Assembly: GCA_031279965.1 (NCBI GenBank)
Contig: JAITHM010000005.1
Location: 1-5,137, forward strand
DNA length: 5,137 nucleotides
Source of the DNA: Spirochaetaceae bacterium
GTDB taxonomy: Bacteria; Spirochaetota; Spirochaetia; Treponematales; Breznakiellaceae
Reading direction: 5' to 3'
How positions within the stretch are numbered: position 1 is the stretch's first letter; every line of letters begins with the position of its first letter. A program made the translations under genes and the position numbers. Positions 1-4,772 of this stretch are shown here, piece after piece. The notes under the pieces were generated by a model. It was not told the origin of the DNA. It made no database searches and was given only the letters and a program-made list of their open reading frames with translations.

Positions 1-117
1 AGCGTGTCGGTGGACGCGCTTAAAAAGGTGCCGCAGGTTCTAAGCTTCTATATGGGAAAGAATACGCCTGAGCGCCGCGAATACATCATGAAAAATCTGA
101 TTGACGAAGCGGTGTAG
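1..117 (+). CDS. parE: DNA topoisomerase IV subunit B (ParE-like), C-terminal end only
   Basis: An open frame enters from the left edge and stops at TAG (115-117), giving 38 residues. The tail reads ...VLSFYMGKNTPERREYIMKNL..., which matches the C-terminal end of type IIA topoisomerase B subunits, where a conserved MGK/MGD-x-x-x-x-RR-x-F/Y-I motif closes the TOPRIM/C-terminal region. The MGKNTP form is what I know from ParE-type proteins; GyrB usually reads MGDKVEPRR. The protein would be the ATPase/TOPRIM subunit that pairs with ParC to decatenate chromosomes. Only the tail is visible, so a GyrB assignment cannot be fully excluded. The gene converges on the M24 peptidase gene, with a 57-base gap and no convincing terminator. 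Confidence 0.75.
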   Translation, partial: SVSVDALKKVPQVLSFYMGKNTPERREYIMKNLIDEAV

Positions 118-174
118 GGCAGTGTGTTGATTAATGCATGCTTATATTCCCGTACAGGTCATGTATAAGGGGGC

Positions 175-1443
175 TTAGATTACAATAATATCCCGTCCGC
201 CGCCTGTAATACAGAGTCCGCCTTCCTCAGTTACAATGTAGGTATCTTCAACACCGGCAAGCCCTGTGCCGGCAACGGCCTTCTTTGGTTCAAGGGCAAG
301 CGTCATATTCGCACAGAGCGGCTCGTCGAATCCTTTGGCAAGAACGGGCAATTCATCAATATCAAGTCCGGTGCCATGGCCTGCAAACTTTACCTGGTGA
401 TCGTTATCAACTCCCATAAAACAATCACGCTCATCAACATTCAATGAATTAAGCATATCCTGATAGAGCTTTGACGGAATCGCGCCGGGAACAAGCTGTC
501 CGGCAAGGCGGCGCTGAATATCAACACACAACTGATGGGCTTTTACGAATTCGTCCGGCGGCCTTGCGCCAAAAAAATAAACCTGTGTTTTATCAGTATG
601 ATAGCCGCCAATGCCAAAACCAATGTCAACAAAAACCGCATCACCTTTCTGAAGCCGCCGATCCTCATCAGCGCCAAACGGCGCCGCCGGACAATTGCCT
701 TTCGCGCCGCCAGGGCCGTCAAAGAACGAAGGAACCAGCGCGTTAACGCCAAACCCAATCTGCCCCAAACACATTTCCGACCGGCATTGATGAAAGCGCG
801 TTATTCCCTGATACCCAAGCTGATACATCGCGGCGCTCAACTCTCCAAAAAATTCGGCTTCGCTGATGCCTTCACAAAGGATCGCGGGAACCCGCTCTTC
901 AAGAAGTATCCGGTGGGCATCTCCCGCCCGCCGCATCAGATTAATTTCCGCAGGTGATTTAATGCTTCGAACCTGGCGGATAACAGCGTCAAGAAATCCT
1001 GCGCCTGCCGTGTGCGCTCCCGTGCACTCCGCCGGACGCGAAAAGACAAAATATTTTTTAAGCCGCTCAATCACGGCAAACGGCATCGTGTCGCCTTCAA
1101 GATACACCCGGCCCAGTACTGAACCGGTGCGGCCGGCAAGGTCACGGTACGAAGCAATGGGAAAAATCTCTTCGCCGGCACACTCTCCAGGCTGAAAAAG
1201 CGGACTTTCGCGGCACGCCCGGGAATAACTGCGGCGCACGCCATAAAAAAAGTGCCCCTCCGCCTCCGGTGTCCGGCGCAAAACAATAAGCGCATCCTGT
1301 ATTGTACCGGTAAGGTAATACTGATTCACCGGATCGGCAAAGAGCGCTGTCTCCCAGTCAGGGTGGTAGGTATTCATTGCCGCACATAACGCACGGCGCC
1401 GCGCTCGCAACTCCCCGGCGGTAAAATTCGCTGTCTTTTCCAT
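175..1443 (-). CDS. M24 family metallopeptidase (Xaa-Pro aminopeptidase/prolidase-like)
   Basis: A 422-residue protein if started at the ATG at 1443. It has an N-terminal creatinase-like domain (about residues 10-150) and a C-terminal pita-bread catalytic domain (about 165-420). All five dinuclear-metal ligands of the M24 family are visible: D273 and D284 in VDIGFGIGGYHTD (the usual 11-residue spacing), H356 in KFAGHGTG, E385 in LALEP and E399 in GVEDTY. It should therefore be an active cytosolic metallopeptidase that removes residues next to proline; exact substrate is unknown. There is no signal peptide. It contains about 12 cysteines, which is many for its length. Start choice: an in-frame TTG at 1479 adds 12 residues (MFFYFTGVTVIR), but neither start has a clear Shine-Dalgarno site, and the ATG gives the more natural family N-terminus. 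It is divergent from scpA and I found no convincing promoter for it. Confidence 0.88.
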   Translation of the reverse strand: MEKTANFTAGELRARRRALCAAMNTYHPDWETALFADPVNQYYLTGTIQDALIVLRRTPEAEGHFFYGVRRSYSRACRESPLFQPGECAGEEIFPIASYRDLAGRTGSVLGRVYLEGDTMPFAVIERLKKYFVFSRPAECTGAHTAGAGFLDAVIRQVRSIKSPAEINLMRRAGDAHRILLEERVPAILCEGISEAEFFGELSAAMYQLGYQGITRFHQCRSEMCLGQIGFGVNALVPSFFDGPGGAKGNCPAAPFGADEDRRLQKGDAVFVDIGFGIGGYHTDKTQVYFFGARPPDEFVKAHQLCVDIQRRLAGQLVPGAIPSKLYQDMLNSLNVDERDCFMGVDNDHQVKFAGHGTGLDIDELPVLAKGFDEPLCANMTLALEPKKAVAGTGLAGVEDTYIVTEEGGLCITGGGRDIIVI

Positions 1444-1507
1444 GCGGATAACGGTAACGCCGGTAAAATAAAAAAACAACTCGCCCTGTGCGCCTCAGGA
1501 TGATTAC

Positions 1508-1536
1508 TTGACGGAGCACAGACACGAGTCTATACT
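1508..1536 (+). promoter_or_regulatory. Near-consensus sigma-70 promoter of scpAB
   Basis: The -35 box TTGACG (1508-1513) and the -10 box TATACT (1531-1536) are separated by exactly 17 bases, each matching consensus at five of six positions. Transcription would start about 7 bases past the -10 box, near G1543, which is two bases before the scpA ATG at 1545. The site lies in the gap between the divergent peptidase and scpA genes. It is recognised by pattern only. Confidence 0.72.
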
Positions 1537-1544
1537 TGCAGAGT

Positions 1545-2339
1545 ATGGAACTTTTAGCGCGGGAGGAAACGTCACAGCATGCCGCAGGACACAACTTCAG
1601 GCTTAAAGAATTTGAAGGCCCGCTGGATATTTTACTTTTTTTGATTAAAAAAAATGAAGTAAATCTTTACGATATACCTATTTCTGAAATCACCGATCAG
1701 TACCTTTCCTATCTTAAATTTTCCTCTCAGCTTGATCTTGATGATCTTACAGATTTTTATGCGACAGCGGCCTTGTTGCTCTACATCAAGTCGCGGATGC
1801 TTTTACCGGTTGAATTTAACGAAGATGAAGAAATTATTGATCCGCGCAATGAACTTGTTGAAAAACTTATTGAGTATCAGAAATTTAAAAAGCTTTCCGA
1901 ACTTATGGAAGAAAAAGAACGGGAGGCGGAGTGGGTTATCGAACGCAAAAAACTTCAACGAACACTTCCTTTTGATGACGGCCAGCTCTGGGAAAAAATG
2001 GATGTTTGGGACTTGCTCAAAACGTTTTCAAAACTTACCCACAATCTCTCGCTGGAGCGCATCATGGACTTGCATGAGGAAGTTTCTATTAACGAAAAAA
2101 TTGCGCTTATTACCGAGTTTCTTGAAACAAAAGGTGAGTGTACATTTACCGAGCTTATCGTTCGCAAAGGTTCGTTGATGGATATTGTATGCGCGTTTCT
2201 TGCAATACTCGAAGCCGTTAAACTTCGGCTTATTTCGATTTATCAAAACCGGATGTTTGGTGATATTATGATTCGTTCAGCTGAAGAGGAAAGTCTGGCC
2301 AGAAATAGCCCTTCAGCGGAGGCTGCCAATGCACAATGA
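1545..2339 (+). CDS. scpA: Segregation and condensation protein A (ScpA, kleisin)
   Basis: A 264-residue kleisin subunit of the bacterial SMC-ScpAB condensin. The family signature FRLKEFEGPLDILLFLI is at residues 18-34, followed by the helical N-terminal domain (DLYDIPISEITDQYL-like region, then ALLLYIKSRMLLP). There is an acidic, charged middle section and a C-terminal winged-helix region (about 185-250, with FTELIVRKGSLMDIV and FLAILEAVKL). By family knowledge the N-terminal part binds the SMC neck, the C-terminal part the SMC head, and the middle ScpB. Length is normal. ATG 1545 is chosen over the in-frame TTG at 1536 because that TTG overlaps the -10 box; there is no Shine-Dalgarno site upstream, consistent with a leaderless mRNA. 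The gene is AT-rich, with 17 AAA to 2 AAG lysine codons, and overlaps scpB by 11 bases. Confidence 0.95.
   Translation: MELLAREETSQHAAGHNFRLKEFEGPLDILLFLIKKNEVNLYDIPISEITDQYLSYLKFSSQLDLDDLTDFYATAALLLYIKSRMLLPVEFNEDEEIIDPRNELVEKLIEYQKFKKLSELMEEKEREAEWVIERKKLQRTLPFDDGQLWEKMDVWDLLKTFSKLTHNLSLERIMDLHEEVSINEKIALITEFLETKGECTFTELIVRKGSLMDIVCAFLAILEAVKLRLISIYQNRMFGDIMIRSAEEESLARNSPSAEAANAQ
2318..2322 (+). promoter_or_regulatory. Shine-Dalgarno site for scpB inside the scpA end
   Basis: GGAGG lies 6 bases before the scpB ATG (2329) and within the last codons of scpA. This placement fixes the scpB start and makes translational coupling of the two subunits likely. Confidence 0.8.
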
Positions 2340-2883
2340 TGCAGCGATACTTGAAGCAGTGCTTTATCTTGAGACAGAACCGCGCGATATTGCCACACTT
2401 TCCCGTATTACCGGTCTTGAAACAGCGCGCATTGAAGCGGCGCTTGAGTTACTGCGGGAACGTTTTAGCGGTGAAGATACCGGAATGGAACTTTGCGCTG
2501 TTTCAGGCGGCGTAATGCTCTCGCCCAAAAAAGAATTGTGGGAAGTGCTCCGTGAACGCTATGGTAAAAAAAATGAAGCGAAGCTTTCCCGGGCGGCAAT
2601 GGAAACGCTTGCCATTATTGCATACTCCCAACCAGTTACCCGGAGTGAAATTGAATCAATACGCGGCGTGCAGGCAGATAACATGATACGTATCCTTTTT
2701 GAACGTGATCTTATCCGTGAAGTTGGAAAAAAAGATATACCCGGCAGGCCTATGGAATATGGTACGACTAAAGAGTTTCTCCGGTTTTTCCGGATGGAAA
2801 GCCTCGCCGACCTCCCCAAACTCCCCGAAGCTGACGCAGATAAATTTGAACTGGAAAGCGAACCTTCGGGCAATACGGATTAA
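2329..2883 (+). CDS. scpB: Segregation and condensation protein B (ScpB)
   Basis: A 184-residue ScpB, the winged-helix dimer that binds the central part of ScpA in the SMC condensin complex and helps chromosome compaction and segregation. The first winged-helix domain covers about residues 5-75 (AILEAVLYLETEPRDIATLS at the start). The second covers about 80-160 and carries the conserved SRAAMETLAIIAYSQPVTRSEIESIRGV segment in two parts (residues from about 87) and the GRPMEYGTTKEFLRFF motif near 139-154. An acidic tail ends the protein. The start is secured by the GGAGG site at 2318-2322, and the ATG lies inside the end of scpA, giving an 11-base overlap. Length and domain order are normal. 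It is presumably transcribed from the scpA promoter. Confidence 0.95.
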   Translation: MHNDAAILEAVLYLETEPRDIATLSRITGLETARIEAALELLRERFSGEDTGMELCAVSGGVMLSPKKELWEVLRERYGKKNEAKLSRAAMETLAIIAYSQPVTRSEIESIRGVQADNMIRILFERDLIREVGKKDIPGRPMEYGTTKEFLRFFRMESLADLPKLPEADADKFELESEPSGNTD

Positions 2884-2901
2884 CCAAGACAGATATGTTG
2901 T

Positions 2902-2916
2902 GCTGCGGAGCGCAGC
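2902..2916. repeat. Short perfect GC-rich hairpin after scpB
   Basis: GCTGCG-GAG-CGCAGC forms a perfect 6-bp stem with a 3-base loop, 18 bases after the scpB stop. It is not followed by a T-run on either strand, so it is not a classical intrinsic terminator. It could block 3' exonucleases or add to termination together with the next hairpin. Confidence 0.6.
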
Positions 2917-2930
2917 TGAAGCAACCGGCA

Positions 2931-2976
2931 CGGCGTTGGGGCGTAATGGGGCTATTCCCGCCGCACTCCAACGCCG
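2931..2976. terminator. Long GC-rich inverted repeat between convergent scpB and dpaL
   Basis: CGGCGTTGG (2931-2939) is exactly complementary to CCAACGCCG (2968-2976). Pairing continues inward through a G-T wobble (2940/2967) and a G-C pair (2941/2966). After a small internal loop, an inner stem forms from GGGG at 2948-2951 with TCCC at 2956-2959, leaving a 4-base loop. The whole 46-base element folds into one strong hairpin on either strand. It begins just past the dpaL stop and lies 47 bases past the scpB stop, the expected place for a shared bidirectional terminator. No good T-tract follows on either side (only CACTTT on +), so termination is inferred from position and structure only. Confidence 0.5.
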
Positions 2977-2980
2977 CACT

Positions 2981-4192
2981 TTAAACCGACGGAAACTCGC
3001 CGTCCCAGACCACACGCTTGTAACGGACGGGATCAGTATCACCTTCCGTGCTAAAAACAAGGACTGTTGAACTGGCATTAAGTCCAAGTGCGTCACGAAG
3101 ATCCTTATAATCGTCGTTTTCCATTAATGTTGCAACAAGACCCGCCGGAACAGCTCCCGATTCACCTGATATAACCTGCACATCGGGACGCACCGGAGCG
3201 GCAAGAAGCCGCATCCCTTTGGCGGCAACCCAGTCCGGCGCCGACACAAAAAATGATGTATGGTTTTTAAGTATTTCCCACGAAATTGTATTGGCCTCGC
3301 CGCAGGCAAGACCTGCCATAATTGTTGACAAATCCCCTCCTACGGCAACAAGCTTCTGTTCTTTTGCCGAACGGTAGAGACAATCTGCCGCCTGTGCTTC
3401 AACAACGGTGACAATAGGCGGATTATCCTTGTAAGCATTTGCAAAAAATCCCTGCACCGCGCCCGCCAGCGAACCAACACCCGCTTGCACAAAGATATGC
3501 GTGGGGCGCTCTATACCATGTTTTTTAAGTTGATTGTAGCTTTCGTACGCCATTGTGCCGTAGCCCTGCATAATCCATGCGGGAATTTCCTCATAACCGG
3601 GCCAGGCAGTATCCTGTACCATTACTCCATTAGGGTCTTTCGAGGCTTTTTCGTTTGCAAGCCGCACAGCGTCATCATAATTTAAATCAGTAATCGAAGC
3701 ATCAGCGCCTTCCTTGCGGATGTTCTCAAGCCGTGTCGCCGATGAACCTGCCGGCATTAGTACAACAGACTTTTGCCGGAGCTTGTTAGCAGCCCACGCG
3801 ACACCACGCCCATGATTACCATCAGTTGCCGTATAAAAGGTAATGTCACCCAGTTTCTGTTTTAGTTCGTTGGAAACAAGGGTTTCATAATCCAATTCAG
3901 CAATATCTTTTCCTGTCTTTTGCGCGATATAGCGGGCTATCGCATACGATCCGCCGAGTACTTTAAACGCATTAAGTCCAAACCGCCACGACTCGTCTTT
4001 AAGATAGAAATCTCTAAGCCCGATTTTCGCGGAAAGTGCATCAAGCTTAATCAGTGGTGTCTCGTTATACTGCGGGAAACTCTGATGAAACCGGTGCGCT
4101 TTTTGCATCTCTTCAACGGTCATCAGCGCCATGCTTGCACGTGAATCCGTCTGAGGCATTGTATTCTTAACCCACTTTATCGCGTCTTTCAT
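2981..4192 (-). CDS. dpaL: Diaminopropionate ammonia-lyase (PLP-dependent)
   Basis: A 403-residue fold-type II PLP enzyme, close in length to E. coli YgeX/DpaL (about 400). It converts 2,3-diaminopropionate to pyruvate and two ammonia. The PLP lysine is K77 in RFGLNAFKVLGG, the same number as I recall for the E. coli enzyme. D124 (TATDGNHGRG) and D194 (QDTAWPGY) correspond to the two catalytic aspartates. The glycine-rich AGVGSLAG loop (237-244) fits phosphate binding, and ISGESGAVP (341-349) is typical of the family. C271 and C297 keep the 26-residue spacing of the E. coli disulfide pair as I remember it. The AGGAG site 6 bases upstream fixes the start. It is second in an operon, 9 bases after ridA. 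Related serine/threonine dehydratases are the alternative, but the motif set favours DpaL. Confidence 0.93.
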   Translation of the reverse strand: MKDAIKWVKNTMPQTDSRASMALMTVEEMQKAHRFHQSFPQYNETPLIKLDALSAKIGLRDFYLKDESWRFGLNAFKVLGGSYAIARYIAQKTGKDIAELDYETLVSNELKQKLGDITFYTATDGNHGRGVAWAANKLRQKSVVLMPAGSSATRLENIRKEGADASITDLNYDDAVRLANEKASKDPNGVMVQDTAWPGYEEIPAWIMQGYGTMAYESYNQLKKHGIERPTHIFVQAGVGSLAGAVQGFFANAYKDNPPIVTVVEAQAADCLYRSAKEQKLVAVGGDLSTIMAGLACGEANTISWEILKNHTSFFVSAPDWVAAKGMRLLAAPVRPDVQVISGESGAVPAGLVATLMENDDYKDLRDALGLNASSTVLVFSTEGDTDPVRYKRVVWDGEFPSV

Positions 4193-4198
4193 ATTCTG

Positions 4199-4203
4199 CT
4201 CCT
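4199..4203 (-). promoter_or_regulatory. Shine-Dalgarno site for dpaL overlapping the ridA stop
   Basis: AGGAG on the - strand lies 6 bases before the dpaL ATG (4192), and its first bases are shared with the ridA TAG stop (4202-4204). Ribosomes ending on ridA would sit on this site, so the two genes are probably translationally coupled. Confidence 0.8.
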
Positions 4204-4573
4204 AAGCTTCTGCAACCGCTTCAATTTCACACAGCACATTGCGTGGAAGTGTTTTTACGGCAATGCAAGAACGCGCTGGATTCCCCGGAAAATGCCGGGT
4301 GTAAACCTCGTTAAATGCGGCAAAATCGCTCATATCCGCAAGAAAACAGGTTGTTTTTATCACTTTGGCAAGCGATGATCCGCCTGCTTCAAGCACTGCT
4401 TTAAGATTCGCAACACACTGTTCCGCTTGTTCCGTAATATTTGAACCAACAACTTCTCCCGTCTTTGGCGAAAGAGGAATTTGTCCTGATGTCCATATAA
4501 AATCGCCCGCAACAAAGCCCTGCGAATAAGGGCCAATCGCGGCAGGCGCCGCTTCAGTATTAATACGCTTCAT
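4202..4573 (-). CDS. ridA: RidA family reactive enamine/imine deaminase
   Basis: A 123-residue protein of the RidA/YjgF/UK114 family, a small cytosolic trimer that hydrolyses 2-aminoacrylate and related imines to keto acids and ammonia. The residues of the active RidA subgroup are present: Y16 in AIGPYSQG, SGQIPLSPKTGE at 29-40, the substrate-carboxylate arginine R101 with C103 in PARSCIAV, and E116 in LCEIEAVA. Length is typical (E. coli RidA is 128). The start is ATG 4573 since an in-frame TGA lies two codons upstream. Its AGGAG site (4585-4589) is 11 bases away, longer than usual. It is the first gene of the operon with dpaL, whose chemistry passes through an aminoacrylate-type intermediate, so the pairing looks functional. 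Confidence 0.95.
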   Translation of the reverse strand: MKRINTEAAPAAIGPYSQGFVAGDFIWTSGQIPLSPKTGEVVGSNITEQAEQCVANLKAVLEAGGSSLAKVIKTTCFLADMSDFAAFNEVYTRHFPGNPARSCIAVKTLPRNVLCEIEAVAEA

Positions 4574-4580
4574 AAGTCAT
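4560..4580 (-). other. Possible 6-codon upstream ORF overlapping the ridA start
   Basis: An ATG at 4578-4580 lies only 4 bases after the AGGAG at 4585-4589 and opens a frame MTYEAY that ends with TAA at 4560-4562, just inside ridA. It is out of frame with ridA. Its Shine-Dalgarno spacing (4) is short and that of ridA (11) is long, so either start could use the site. It may be chance. Confidence 0.25.
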
Positions 4581-4607
4581 TTAGCTCCTGTAATTTAATT
4601 TTTGTTC

Positions 4608-4636
4608 ATTCTACTACTAAAATTTTGTAATGTCAA
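4608..4636 (-). promoter_or_regulatory. Strong sigma-70 promoter of ridA-dpaL
   Basis: On the - strand a perfect -35 box TTGACA (4631-4636) is followed after exactly 17 bases by TAGAAT (4608-4613), five of six matches to the -10 consensus. The start of transcription would be near A at 4601, giving a leader of about 28 bases before ridA that contains the AGGAG site. Confidence 0.8.
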
Positions 4637-4664
4637 TTAGCATGGTGAATAAAATTATCTGTAG

Positions 4665-4679
4665 TGCCTGTTTTTGGCA
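4665..4679. repeat. Small inverted repeat in the divergent regulatory region
   Basis: TGCC (4665-4668) and GGCA (4676-4679) form an inverted repeat around a T-rich 7-base spacer. It lies about 29 bases upstream of the ridA -35 box and about 20 bases upstream of the candidate -35 of the sugar-binding gene, so it could be an operator for either. Four-base arms are short and the match may be chance. Confidence 0.25.
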
Positions 4680-4699
4680 TAAAAAATCAATAATTGTTC

Positions 4700-4728
4700 T
4701 TGCCTTTTAGGTGAATTTGTTGCAGAAT
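4700..4728 (+). promoter_or_regulatory. Candidate sigma-70 promoter of the sugar-binding lipoprotein gene
   Basis: TTGCCT (4700-4705) and CAGAAT (4723-4728) are separated by 17 bases, each with four of six consensus matches. Transcription would begin near 4735, giving a leader of about 38 bases. It is weaker than the opposite-facing ridA promoter, as might suit a gene needing an activator, but that is inference. Confidence 0.4.
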
Positions 4729-4742
4729 AGCTTTAAATTAAG

Positions 4743-4757
4743 AAATCAAAATGATTT
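4743..4757 (+). repeat. Leader hairpin next to the Shine-Dalgarno site of the sugar-binding gene
   Basis: AAATCA-AAA-TGATTT is a perfect 6-bp inverted repeat with a 3-base loop. It ends one base before the Shine-Dalgarno stretch AAGGAG (4759-4764). It would be a weak AT hairpin in the mRNA or a small operator in the DNA. No regulator can be named. Confidence 0.4.
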
Positions 4758-4758
4758 T

Positions 4759-4764
4759 AAGGAG
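4759..4764 (+). promoter_or_regulatory. Shine-Dalgarno site of the sugar-binding lipoprotein gene
   Basis: AAGGAG lies 8 bases before ATG 4773, a near-ideal placement that fixes the start of this gene and suggests strong translation. Confidence 0.85.
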
Positions 4765-4772
4765 ATTTTTTT

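Noticed and set aside
131..146. Palindromic ATGCAT/GCATGC motif as an operator
   Set aside because: Symmetry does not extend beyond six bases and it lies at the 3' ends of two convergent genes, an unlikely place for an operator.
141..169. CTTATA (141-146) and TATAAG (164-169) as a terminator between parE and the M24 gene
   Set aside because: A 6-bp AT-rich stem with a 17-base loop and no T-tract on either side is too weak to call. I see nothing else in the gap 118-174.
535..957. 140-codon + strand open frame inside the M24 gene
   Set aside because: It lies wholly antisense to a gene with all family motifs intact, has low-complexity basic composition, and resembles no protein I know. Other open frames antisense to dpaL and the M24 gene are the same kind of shadow.
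1579..1644. ATG at 1579 with a good GGGAGG site (about 1560-1566) upstream, opening a 21-residue frame in scpA
   Set aside because: It is out of frame with scpA and the product has no recognisable features. The purine-rich stretch encodes scpA residues R6-E7-E8. Probably chance.
2931..2976. Integron attC site, suggested by GTTGGGG and CTCCAAC arms
   Set aside because: attC sites run from RYYYAAC to GTTRRRY, whereas here GTT comes first and AAC last. The outer bases also do not match, and no integrase or cassette is nearby.
4672..4700. Sigma-54 promoter starting at TGGCAT
   Set aside because: The GG at 4676-4677 is not followed by GC after the required 10-base spacing.
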